Below, one piece after another: positions 45,198-53,460 of a stretch of DNA of 64,000 nucleotides. This stretch comes from Chloroflexota bacterium. Lineage in GTDB: Bacteria; Chloroflexota; Anaerolineae; Anaerolineales; Villigracilaceae. Location: the NCBI GenBank assembly GCA_021787595.1, contig JAJYLQ010000016.1, forward strand, positions 1-64,000, in the 5' to 3' direction. The notes below the pieces were generated by a model. It worked only from the letters and a program-made list of their open reading frames with translations. It was not told the origin of the DNA and searched no databases. Every line of letters begins with the position of its first letter. Within the stretch, counting starts at the first letter, position 1. Position numbers and translations under genes: made by a program.

Positions 45198-45224
45198 GAC
45201 AGCCTATTCGGAAATGGGTATACT
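45196..45224 (+). promoter_or_regulatory. promoter of the sufR-like gene (sigma70 type)
   Basis: Perfect TTGACA (45196-45201), 17-bp spacer, TATACT (45219-45224). The expected start near 45231 leaves a 50-nt leader before the ATG at 45281. Confidence 0.88.
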
Positions 45225-45280
45225 CTTGTCCGATTTATTTACCGAACTCCTGATCGAACCAATCAGGAGAAAGGTTCAAT

Positions 45281-45910
45281 ATGAAAAGCACGCGCGATCG
45301 GATTCTGCAAACCCTGCTCCGGCAGCCTCGCCGCACGATCAACGAACTGGCCGAGGCGGTTGGGATCAATCCTATTTCGGTACGTCATCATCTGACAAAT
45401 CTGCAGATGGAAGGACTCATCGCAGCGGAGGAGGAACGCCACGGCGTGGGACGCCCGCGCCTCGTCTACGTTCTGACCGAGGAGGGCATGGAAAAATTCC
45501 CGACGCGGTATCTGCGCCTGACGACGCGCCTGCTGGCACAGATGAAGGAAACCATGCCGGAGCCGGTGGTCAGCAAATTGTTCAGCCAGATCGCAGACGA
45601 TTTAGCGAGGGAATACGCCGACCAAATGCAGGGGTTGAGCATGGAAGAGCGCCTTGATTTCGTGAAGTCCATGCTGAGCGAGGAAGGCTTTACCGTCGAA
45701 TGGGAGAAGAACGGTGAGCAGTATCAGATCCACGAAATCTCGTGCCCCTATTACCAGATCGGTGTGAGCCACCCGGAAGTCTGCACGGTAGACCAGACGC
45801 TGATCTCGAAGATGCTGGCAGTGCCAGCCGAAAAAGTCCAATGCGTGTTGAGCGGAGGCGCATATTGCACGTACGTGGTGCAGCAGCCCGCGCATAGCAC
45901 CGTTCCATAA
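45281..45910 (+). CDS. sufR: SufR-like iron-sulfur transcriptional regulator
   Basis: 209 residues. N-terminal winged helix (ILQTLLRQPRRTINELAEAV, SVRHHLTNLQMEGLI), then a region with Cys155, Cys168, Cys188 and Cys196. Known SufR proteins have an HTH and four C-terminal Cys that bind a 4Fe-4S cluster; the first spacing C-x12-C is the same here, the later ones differ. It precedes a SufT-type gene and has an operator-like dyad shared with the suf operon, so it probably represses suf and itself when Fe-S clusters are sufficient. Confidence 0.82.
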   Translation: MKSTRDRILQTLLRQPRRTINELAEAVGINPISVRHHLTNLQMEGLIAAEEERHGVGRPRLVYVLTEEGMEKFPTRYLRLTTRLLAQMKETMPEPVVSKLFSQIADDLAREYADQMQGLSMEERLDFVKSMLSEEGFTVEWEKNGEQYQIHEISCPYYQIGVSHPEVCTVDQTLISKMLAVPAEKVQCVLSGGAYCTYVVQQPAHSTVP

Positions 45911-45934
45911 CTTTGCAAAGGAACTCATTTAGAA

Positions 45935-46285
45935 ATGTCAGAAGAACAACCCGTCAATCAAATCAAGTGGACGATCCACGATACGAATCCCGAACTGGTG
46001 GAACCGCTGCGCGCGAAACTCTCCGAAGTGATGGACCCCGAGATCGGAATGAGCATCATCCAATTGGGGCTGGTGCGCGACTTCAGTGTTGAAGATGGAA
46101 TTGGGAAGATGAAGATGATCCTGACGACGCCGTTCTGCCCGTATGGGCCGGCATTGATCGAGATGACGCGGCAGAAGGCGGTGGAGGCGTTGGACAAGCC
46201 GGTGACGATTGAGATGCTTCCGGATATGTGGGATTTCGCGATGATGGAAGATCCTTCTGCATTGGATTGGGGTTTGTACGCGTAA
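45935..46285 (+). CDS. sufT: SufT/MIP18-type metal-sulfur cluster assembly factor (DUF59)
   Basis: 116 residues. DPEIGMSIIQLGLVRD is the DUF59 signature and TTPFCPYGPALIEM carries the conserved Cys. These proteins help mature Fe-S proteins. It is 24 bp after sufR and shares its transcript, so it is under the same predicted Fe-S control. Confidence 0.88.
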   Translation: MSEEQPVNQIKWTIHDTNPELVEPLRAKLSEVMDPEIGMSIIQLGLVRDFSVEDGIGKMKMILTTPFCPYGPALIEMTRQKAVEALDKPVTIEMLPDMWDFAMMEDPSALDWGLYA

Positions 46286-46292
46286 AGAACAG

Positions 46293-46312
46293 GGCGGACA
46301 CACAGGTCCGCC
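46293..46312. repeat. small hairpin between convergent genes
   Basis: GGCGGAC-ACACAG-GTCCGCC, 7-bp stem with a 6-nt loop, just after sufT and before the end of the XRE-cupin gene. No T-tract follows. Confidence 0.45.
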
Positions 46313-46425
46313 GCTATGAGAATAATTTCGAAACACAAGACACCCACCGGCTTATCGGGTTGGCATCGTTTTTATTCGATGGATCGCCGCAGGCACGTTT
46401 GAAACATGACTTGCAAGAATAAATG

Positions 46426-47034
46426 TTATTCTCCCTTGCGCCAGTGCATCCCATGAGGCTGTTCGCCCTCGGAAAAGCCGGAGAGAACGATCAGGGCGTT
46501 GGTCACCAGATTGCCGGGATTGCGCCAGCGATGGTTCAGATTTGCGGCAAAGAGCAGGCTATCGCCTGCATCCAATAGGTAAGTCTGTTTCTCCACCAGA
46601 TATTCCAGGTGGCCGCGCAGGCAGAAGACGAATTCGTGGCCGCTGTGGACCATATTGTGAGGCCCGCTGATCGCGCCGCTCTCGAGGGTCAGGATGAACG
46701 GCTCAACGCGCCCGGTGAATTGCTCACCCCCCAGGCCCTCCCAAACGCCGCGCGCAAACGGAACACGCGTACGGCCATCCGCTTTCACGAGGATGGCGCT
46801 CTGCCTCTCAGGCGGGGGCCCAAAGAATTCCGTGATTGGAACGCCCAATGCGTCGGATAATTTGTAGAGTGTGCTGACAGATGGAGACGTCTTGCCGCGC
46901 TCGATCATGCTCAAGGCGTTGGCCGAGAGTCCGCTCTTGGTAGCAAGACTGCGGATGGACATATGCCGCGCTTCACGCAATTCCTTGAGGCGCTGCCCCA
47001 CATCCACCGATATGGCATCACGCTGATAATCCAT
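46426..47034 (-). CDS. XRE family regulator with cupin domain
   Basis: 202 residues. HTH at about 10-65 (LKELREARHMSIRSLATKSGL, ALSMIERGKTSPSVSTLYKL) and a cupin barrel in the second half (SGHEFVFCLRGHLEYLVEKQ, DAGDSLLFAANLNHRW). Such regulators sense a small ligand through the cupin. AAGGAGG precedes the ATG strongly. Target genes are not evident. Confidence 0.88.
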   Translation of the reverse strand: MDYQRDAISVDVGQRLKELREARHMSIRSLATKSGLSANALSMIERGKTSPSVSTLYKLSDALGVPITEFFGPPPERQSAILVKADGRTRVPFARGVWEGLGGEQFTGRVEPFILTLESGAISGPHNMVHSGHEFVFCLRGHLEYLVEKQTYLLDAGDSLLFAANLNHRWRNPGNLVTNALIVLSGFSEGEQPHGMHWRKGE

Positions 47035-47206
47035 AAGACCTCCTTCATCAAGGCAATCAGCTCAAACGCGCCGATGCTGAAAACAGGATTTATATGAGTT
47101 CGACAATTTTGGGACAGTATATCATCCATTATGCCTATTCCCTTGCGGCGCTTTGACTTATTTCAATTCCGGTTCGGGATGAACCAGGAAATATTTTCGG
47201 ACAAGC

Positions 47207-47294
47207 CAATACCTTCGCCATTTGTGGGACAATTTGGCAAATTGTCCATTGTCCTACGTTCGCCGCTCCCGATGCCGTATTGGCGAAGGTATTG
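47207..47294. repeat. 88-bp element with perfect 14-bp inverted ends
   Basis: Arms CAATACCTTCGCCA and TGGCGAAGGTATTG enclose a second palindrome GGACAATTT-GGC-AAATTGTCC. It fills much of the gene-free stretch 47035-47384. Size and the TTCGCCA core recall the element at 3324-3412. Confidence 0.7.
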
Positions 47295-47384
47295 ACAAGG
47301 AACAACACGGATTTTTTCCCGTGAACGTCAACAGGAAATTGCCATGCTCGCGGCGACACGATTGCAGCAGAACACAAATTCAGG

Positions 47385-48506
47385 TTATTTCGAATCCATA
47401 TCCGGCAGCCCAAGAAACACTTCAACAATGTGAGGATCATATCGAATCCCCGCGTTGGCCTTCAGATAGACACGAATCTCTTCGACCGGCCAGGCCGGAC
47501 GGTACACCCTCTCCGACCGCAGCGCATCCCACGTATCCACAACGGAAAATATTCGCGCCAGCAGCGGGATTTCCTCCCCTTTCAATCCCTGCGGATACCC
47601 GTGCCCATCCCACTGCTCATGGTGGCAGTAGGGAACATCCAGCGATGATCGGAGGAAGGGAATTGAAGAAAGCATCTGTCTGGCATAAGCGGGATGCTTT
47701 TGGATGATCTCCCGTTCCGGGCCGGTCAGATCGTGAGGCTTCAGCAATATCTCATCGGGGATGGCCAGCTTGCCGAGGTCATGAATCAATGCGCCGCGCC
47801 GGAGCTGGGTGATTTGCTCCTCGCTAAGGCGCAGGGCGCGCCCCAGGCGCGTGCTCAACTCGACCAACCGGCGGCTGTGACCTTCCGTCTCCCGGTCACG
47901 GTATTCCAAAACTTTCGCCCAGGCCTCGAGCGTCAAATCGTAATTCCTGCGCAGCTCGGCTTCGGACTCTCTGGCGCGTTCCAGCGTCTTCTCCATATTA
48001 TCCATGATCACCCAGATGATGATGGCCGCCGCCAGGAACAAAATCGTCATGGGGAACAGGATGCTGAAACGGGTTGGGCCAACTGTTGGATGAATATACT
48101 CATAGATTTCCAGGAAGACGATCAAAAACAACGATGCCGCTGCTCCGACGGTAAAGTAGATGGCCGAACGTTTGCCAAACAACAAGGTCCCGATCATGAT
48201 GTACAACGGGTAAGCCAAAATGCCCGGGTCGCGCACGCCATCGCCATCATACAAATTCGCCGTGATGACGAGCAGTACCGCGACACTCAGGAGGGAAGCG
48301 GCCAGTGAAAAGCGTCCCCTCTTATTTAGAATGATCAGGGGAATGCAAACGATGGTTGTGCCAAGCGAAGTAAACACCGAGACCCAAGTATCAAACTGGA
48401 TATCGAACCACCCAAGCAGCGCAGTTGCAATCATGACCGTCCACAGGATGATATTCAGAGTCCGCTGCCGTCGAGCGTGTTCGAACGCGATGAGGCTGAT
48501 TGACAT
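47385..48506 (-). CDS. membrane HD-GYP domain protein (cyclic-di-GMP phosphodiesterase type)
   Basis: 373 residues. About five to six membrane helices in residues 15-175, then a coiled linker and an HD-GYP domain: HSRRLVELSTRLG, HDLGKLAIPD and HHEQWDGHGYPQGLKGEEI, with LLARIFSVVDTWDAL. Metal ligands and the GYP triad are intact, so hydrolysis of cyclic-di-GMP is plausible. No other signalling gene is adjacent. Confidence 0.9.
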   Translation of the reverse strand: MSISLIAFEHARRQRTLNIILWTVMIATALLGWFDIQFDTWVSVFTSLGTTIVCIPLIILNKRGRFSLAASLLSVAVLLVITANLYDGDGVRDPGILAYPLYIMIGTLLFGKRSAIYFTVGAAASLFLIVFLEIYEYIHPTVGPTRFSILFPMTILFLAAAIIIWVIMDNMEKTLERARESEAELRRNYDLTLEAWAKVLEYRDRETEGHSRRLVELSTRLGRALRLSEEQITQLRRGALIHDLGKLAIPDEILLKPHDLTGPEREIIQKHPAYARQMLSSIPFLRSSLDVPYCHHEQWDGHGYPQGLKGEEIPLLARIFSVVDTWDALRSERVYRPAWPVEEIRVYLKANAGIRYDPHIVEVFLGLPDMDSK

Positions 48507-49167
48507 GGCTTATTCCTCAAGCGGTGGCCGGACGAACGAAACTACGCCACCCTGTGTGTATCGAAGCGGTCTTGTTCGGCCAACGCCAGCAAGGCAATAT
48601 GCAGAACAACGCATTCTTGTTTCCGGTAAACCTTTGCTGATTATAACCGCGCTGCGCGCGGCCTTAAAGCAGGGAACACCTGACGCTGCAGCGCAAAGCC
48701 GCCGGCTGCAAGATGCATACAATGTTCGTCCGCGAATGATCTTCGAGCATGAGGTCTGCGCGAATTTCCGCCAATTTTTCGTGCAGAGTAGCAAGGATTG
48801 GCGGATGCTTTTTAACCTGCGCTGCAATGGTAGAGCGTGTTTTATAAATTCGGGTTGCAGCCATTTTGAGCATGCGGCGGACACTTGCGTTGTAGACGCC
48901 GAGGTAAGACTTGAAATCCTTTGGCAGCGTCAGAACCAATTTCAAAGATATCCACCAACAGATGCCGCTTTGCCCGCAGGCGCCGCGATCAACTCACGGC
49001 GCGATGAGGCATTCCGGGCCGCGGGCGAGATGGGATAATATAAGGGTGTGTTCGGCTGAATTCTGCAAAATGATTACAATTTGGTTGTCTTCAAGAGAAA
49101 ATGGCTGGAGGAATGCGCCCATGCAATGGCTGGCTTGTTCACCATACTGGCTCGTATGGAAGGAAAT
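48507..49167. other. gene-poor stretch with no convincing coding region
   Basis: This 661-bp stretch has several overlapping frames on both strands and none is convincing. The best candidate, 48664-48945 on the minus strand, begins with KLVLTLPKDFKSYLGVYNA from a TTG start with no ribosome binding site and loses sense near its end. It may be a decayed gene. No repeats or strong hairpins were seen. Confidence 0.4.
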
Positions 49168-49653
49168 ATGAACCTGCGATTTCCACGCCTGACGATGGTT
49201 TGGTTTGCCGCAATCCTGATGAGCGCGGCGTGCGCACCCAAAGCGGCCGCTCCGCTGCCGGTGGATGACATGGCGACGAATGTAGCCCGCGGCGTATCCG
49301 CGGCGCTGACGAAAACCGCCGAAGCGCCCGCGCCTTCGCCATTCGCCGCGCCCACAGAGACGGTTATCCCTGCCACAGCCACAAGCGGGCCGATCCCGCC
49401 GCTGGTCGTGGCGCATTTTGCATCCTGCTGGTTTGGTCCGGGTTCCGCCTACAACCTGGAAAGCAACATCAACAAAGGCGAGCGGGTGGAATTGCTCGGC
49501 GTTGGAAGTGTGCCGGGCTGGTACATCATTCGCAACCCATATTTCTTCCAGCCATGCTGGATACAGGCAGCCAATCTGGCTATTGATGCGAGTGCGGACC
49601 TATCGTATTATCCGGTAATGACTCCCTATCCGCTGAAAACGCCCAAACCGTGA
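49168..49653 (+). CDS. lipoprotein with SH3-like C-terminal domain
   Basis: 161 residues. Signal with lipobox MSAAC, an Ala/Pro/Thr-rich linker, and a C-terminal SH3-like fold (CWFGPGSAYNLESNINKGERVELLGVG, WYIIRNPYFFQPCWI) with a likely disulfide. AAGG lies close before the ATG. Probably a surface lipoprotein that binds cell wall or polysaccharide. Similar in layout to the next lipoprotein gene. Confidence 0.75.
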   Translation: MNLRFPRLTMVWFAAILMSAACAPKAAAPLPVDDMATNVARGVSAALTKTAEAPAPSPFAAPTETVIPATATSGPIPPLVVAHFASCWFGPGSAYNLESNINKGERVELLGVGSVPGWYIIRNPYFFQPCWIQAANLAIDASADLSYYPVMTPYPLKTPKP

Positions 49654-49662
49654 GCCATCCCA

Positions 49663-49693
49663 ACCTCCCTCAAATGCTTTGCATTTGAGGGAG
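49663..49693. repeat. hairpin in the lipoprotein spacer
   Basis: CCTCCCTCAAATGC and GCATTTGAGGGAGG form 14-bp arms around a 3-nt loop, downstream of the first lipoprotein gene. No T-tract follows, so it is probably a repeat. Confidence 0.6.
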
Positions 49694-49858
49694 GTATCCG
49701 CCAAAGGTCCGCCGTTCTTCGCGGAAGAATGAAGGGGGCAGATACACAATATCGAAGACATTATCAAAACAATTCCATTCGCGCTGAAATCAAGCGAATG
49801 AGCTACAATCTATTATCGTGCTGGCTTTTGGATCCGATCAACGCTTAGGAGGCGAACC

Positions 49859-50551
49859 ATGAGAAAGACGAATCTGCTGATGATTTCCGTTGTGGGCTTG
49901 CTCGTGCTGGCGTGTTCTACCTCGGATTTGATTCCGGCGACACCCTTTGTAGCGCCAACCCTGCCGCTGCCGACTGAAACGCTGCCGGCCGCGCCCACAG
50001 CGACAGCGTCGGCCACGCCGACACAGCCAATCCAACCAACACAGACGATGGAGCCGACCGCCACGTTCACTTCCGTACCAACGCTCATTGCTGCGGGTTC
50101 GTCTCCGACCTCAACAACCAGCGGGGCGGCTCCCACCGCTACCGCGCAAAGCCAGCCCACAGCGACCATGACTTTGGCCGCAGGTTCCGTGTTCACAAGC
50201 GTGACCGCCTCGGGAAACATGATCACCTGGGGAGCGAACTGCCCGAACAATTCAGTGACATTCGCGGCGCAGGCTGTGAGCGGATACAATATCACGTCTG
50301 TGCTGCTCTTCGTCCGCCTTCAAAGTCAAAGCACCGGCGTGACGACGCGCTGGAGCAATGGGACCAGCATGCACACGGACGGAGCAGGCATGTTCACATA
50401 CAGCCTTGCGGCAAGAGGCATCCCCTACTACCAGGATTTCCAGTCCGCGGCGTGGGTGCAATATCAGCTCGTGGCAACGAACCTTCAGAATCAGATCGTG
50501 GGCCGGTCGGAGATTGTTTCGAATGGCATTACGTTGTCGCGGTGCCCATGA
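49859..50551 (+). CDS. lipoprotein with Pro/Thr-rich linker, unknown function
   Basis: 230 residues. Lipobox LVLAC at residues 15-19, then about 85 residues of Pro/Thr/Ser/Ala-rich linker, then a beta-rich C-terminal domain with two Cys (GANCPNNS and SRCP). Such long linkers hold a surface domain away from the membrane. TAGGAGG precedes the ATG. No family recognised. Confidence 0.72.
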   Translation: MRKTNLLMISVVGLLVLACSTSDLIPATPFVAPTLPLPTETLPAAPTATASATPTQPIQPTQTMEPTATFTSVPTLIAAGSSPTSTTSGAAPTATAQSQPTATMTLAAGSVFTSVTASGNMITWGANCPNNSVTFAAQAVSGYNITSVLLFVRLQSQSTGVTTRWSNGTSMHTDGAGMFTYSLAARGIPYYQDFQSAAWVQYQLVATNLQNQIVGRSEIVSNGITLSRCP

Positions 50552-50669
50552 AGGAGTTGCGTTTTCACCGTGAACTGCAGTGCAAAACGCAGGAGCGGGA
50601 CGCGCTGTCCTGCCCTTGTGGTCAATCGGGATCGGCAGGTCCTGAATCCACCTTAATTTGGAGCCAACA

Positions 50670-51314
50670 ATGAATCATCCACCCATTGATGCCCGGCGCG
50701 ACGCAGTACCCATCCGCCTCTTCAAGTCCGACTTTCTGGAATTCTTCACTCACATCAGCCCGGTGACGATCATCGTTTTGTGGCTGCCGATTGCGGTTGC
50801 ATTGGTAGTCTATGCCGTGACGAACGTCCGCGGCCCGGATTTTCCGGCTTTCATTCCGCTCGGATTCCTGGTTGGTCTCTTCCTGTGGACATTAGCCGAG
50901 TATACGCTTCACAGATTTCTCTTCCATCATAAACCAACCAGTCCACGCCAGGAACGCATATTATTTTTATTTCATGGAATCCATCACGCCCAGCCGCAGG
51001 TGAAGACGCGCCTCGTCATGCCGCTTCCGGTCAGCATTCCGGCGTTCGTCGTCTTCCTTGCCATGTTCTATTCGATCTTTTCTGTATTGCTCAGGTCACC
51101 GCAGTGGGTCGCGCCGCTGATGTCGGGATTCCTGATCGGGTACCTGGCCTATGACCTGACGCATTACGCCGCGCATCATTTCCCCATGCGTTCAGGATAC
51201 GCAAAATACATCAAGCGTTATCACATGCAGCATCATTACAAGGATACGGATACGCGCTTTGGCGTCAGCTCGCCAGTGTGGGATTGGGTCTTTCGCACAC
51301 AGGGAGCGAAGTAG
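50670..51314 (+). CDS. fatty acid hydroxylase / sterol desaturase family protein
   Basis: 214 residues with four membrane helices. The di-iron His clusters are HRFLFHH, HGIHH, HYAAHH and HMQHHY, in the order of the fatty acid 2-hydroxylase group. It uses O2 to hydroxylate a lipid chain. GGAG lies 8 nt before the ATG at 50670; a TTG at 50658 is an alternative. The stretch 51315-51503 downstream shows no gene. Confidence 0.85.
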   Translation: MNHPPIDARRDAVPIRLFKSDFLEFFTHISPVTIIVLWLPIAVALVVYAVTNVRGPDFPAFIPLGFLVGLFLWTLAEYTLHRFLFHHKPTSPRQERILFLFHGIHHAQPQVKTRLVMPLPVSIPAFVVFLAMFYSIFSVLLRSPQWVAPLMSGFLIGYLAYDLTHYAAHHFPMRSGYAKYIKRYHMQHHYKDTDTRFGVSSPVWDWVFRTQGAK

Positions 51315-51503
51315 ATGTAGATGAAGTGAAATGGATTGGTAATTCAGGGAACGCGGATGCCGCCGAGGATGGCAGCCGGAGCCAGCTGGCCAACAAACTT
51401 TTAGCGCGCCTCGTGCCGCGTCCGGGAGCGTATTTGGGGTTACTCCAAACTGACGTACAATATATGTTCGACATAAATAAAAAAGGCACAGAACAAACGC
51501 ATC

Positions 51504-52754
51504 ATGGGAGACCTACTCACCAACCTGCGACAATATAGCCATGGAACTTTCTCGTCGCTGTATATCCGCAATTACCGCCTATATTACATCGGGCAGATTA
51601 TCTCAACATCCGGAACGTTCATGCAGTCGGTTGCTCAGGCCTGGCTGGTGCTCAAGCTTACCAACTCCGGCACCGCCCTGGGCATCACCAGCGCCCTGCA
51701 ATATGTTCCGATCCTGATCCTTGGGCCGTATGGCGGCGTCATCGCGGACCGATTTTCCAAACGAAAAATCCTTTACTTCACACAATCCATATCCGGCATT
51801 CTGGCATTGATTCTGGGCGCGCTGGTGGCAACGAATCTGGTACAGGTGTGGATGGTTTATATCCTGGCATTTGGCCTGGGCATGGTCAACGTATTCGATA
51901 ATCCCACCCGCCAGACTTTCTACATGGAGCTGGTTGGCTCGGACAACCTCAGGAACGCCGTTACCTTATACTCGACTCTTGTCAATCTGGCACGCATCAT
52001 CGGCCCCGCCCTGGCCGCGGCGTTGATCGCCGGCTTTGGCCTTGCGCCCTGTTTTATCATCAATGGACTCTCGTATGCTGCTGTGGTCATCATGCTGGCC
52101 GTGATGAACACCGGCGAATTGCTCGTCACTCCACCGGTGCCGCAAGCCAGGGGACAGATTCGGGAGGGCTTCGAGTACGTATTGTCCACACCCGTTATTG
52201 GTTCCACCTTGCTGATGATGGCACTCATCGGCACGCTCACCTACGAGTTCCAGGTCAGCCTGCCATTGATCGCCCAATTCACATTCAACGGTGATGCCAG
52301 CAGCTACGCTTTATTGACCGCCGCAATGGGATTCGGGGCCGCCGTTGGAGGAGTTTTCTTTGCCAGTCGAAAAGGCGTCCAGCCTGCAAAGGTGGTTGAC
52401 GCGGCCCTGTTGTTTGGGCTTGCAGTTCTTGTGGCGGCTTTCATGCCGAGCCTGTTACTCTCCGGCCTGGCCCTGGTGGCAGTCGGAGTCTTCTCGATCA
52501 ATTTCTCGTCGCTTGGCAACAGCATTCTGCAGCTGGAGAGTTCTCCGCAGATGCGCGGGCGGGTCATGTCATTCTGGTCTATCGCTTTCCTTGGATCAAC
52601 GACCATTGGCGGGCCGATTGTCGGCTGGTTTGCTGAAGCAGCCGGCGCGCGCTGGGGACTGGCATTAGGCGGGGCGGCGGCGCTTGCCGCTGCTGCGCTT
52701 GGAGCCATCACTTTGCGCAATATAAAAACGGATAAAAGGAATTCGTTGACATGA
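51504..52754 (+). CDS. MFS transporter (DHA3/EntS-like exporter)
   Basis: 416 residues, about 12 membrane helices. FSSLYIRNYRLYYIGQIIS is the typical start of the MFS_3 group, followed by GGVIADRFSKRKIL (motif A) and DNPTRQTFYMELVG. Relatives export siderophores or drugs. The gene stands alone. Confidence 0.88.
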   Translation: MGDLLTNLRQYSHGTFSSLYIRNYRLYYIGQIISTSGTFMQSVAQAWLVLKLTNSGTALGITSALQYVPILILGPYGGVIADRFSKRKILYFTQSISGILALILGALVATNLVQVWMVYILAFGLGMVNVFDNPTRQTFYMELVGSDNLRNAVTLYSTLVNLARIIGPALAAALIAGFGLAPCFIINGLSYAAVVIMLAVMNTGELLVTPPVPQARGQIREGFEYVLSTPVIGSTLLMMALIGTLTYEFQVSLPLIAQFTFNGDASSYALLTAAMGFGAAVGGVFFASRKGVQPAKVVDAALLFGLAVLVAAFMPSLLLSGLALVAVGVFSINFSSLGNSILQLESSPQMRGRVMSFWSIAFLGSTTIGGPIVGWFAEAAGARWGLALGGAAALAAAALGAITLRNIKTDKRNSLT

Positions 52755-52840
52755 AGATCCCGGATGACATGTTCCCCGTGCCGGGGGTGCCATCCAACAC
52801 GCACATTCGGGATGGCGCTGCCAAAGACTGTCAGAATCCC

Positions 52841-53365
52841 CTATTCGACTTTTACTTCGCCTTCGGAGTCATCAATTTTCAAATTCCGTAAAGCATCGTC
52901 CATGGACGTCAGGCCTTCCTGCCTCATGCCAGGGACCGGCGTGCCGCAATACGGACAAATATTCCAGGGCAATTCCATCAGCTTGCCGCAGGAATGGCAA
53001 GCCTTCTTGAGCTTGGTATGACAGTTTGGGCAGACCTGCCAGTCATCTTTCACGCGGCGCTCACAGCCGGGACAGACCGGCAAATCTTCCAGCGCCTGAA
53101 GCAAGGCTTCTTCTTCCAATGTATGCTGGTATTCCTCTTCCAATGTCCGCGCCGGACGCAAGATCAAATAAACCAGCACGCCCGGCAGATTCAACACGGC
53201 CACCAGCAAGGCAGAAAGAATATGCACCAACGGATCGCGCCCGCGGGCGCGGATATCGCGATATGTCCAAATCACCAACGCGATCCACAACGCGGCGAGG
53301 AACGCGCCGCCGAACGCCGTCAAGACGAGCAGCAGGTTGCTGAGAAAAGTTGGGTCAAAGGACAT
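52841..53365 (-). CDS. membrane protein with double zinc-ribbon
   Basis: 174 residues. Two N-terminal membrane helices (about 8-32 and 46-68), then CPGCERRVKDDWQVCPNC and CHSCGKLMELPWNICPYC, a double zinc ribbon. Function unknown. The start MSFDPTFLSNLL has no strong ribosome binding site. Confidence 0.8.
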   Translation of the reverse strand: MSFDPTFLSNLLLVLTAFGGAFLAALWIALVIWTYRDIRARGRDPLVHILSALLVAVLNLPGVLVYLILRPARTLEEEYQHTLEEEALLQALEDLPVCPGCERRVKDDWQVCPNCHTKLKKACHSCGKLMELPWNICPYCGTPVPGMRQEGLTSMDDALRNLKIDDSEGEVKVE

Positions 53366-53411
53366 TGCGACTTCCTATCTTCTACAAGGTCAAAAGAACA
53401 TCCACCGATGA

Positions 53412-53453
53412 CGCAGATGTCGCAGATTGAAAAATAAATCTGCGACATCTGCG
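53412..53453. repeat. CGCAGATGTCGCAGATT palindrome
   Basis: Perfect 17-bp arms (53412-53428 and 53437-53453) with an 8-nt loop, just downstream of the lyase gene. It fits the CACAGAT/GCAGAT repeat type also present at 55002-55132, and has no T-tract. Confidence 0.75.
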
Positions 53454-53460
53454 AATATAT

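Noticed and set aside
48220-49038. 272-residue plus-strand ORF
   Set aside because: It overlaps the HD-GYP gene antisense and has no motif; the remainder lies in a gene-poor stretch.
53412-53453. Rho-independent terminator after the lyase gene
   Set aside because: The 17-bp hairpin has no T-tract on the minus strand and fits the GCAGAT repeat type.
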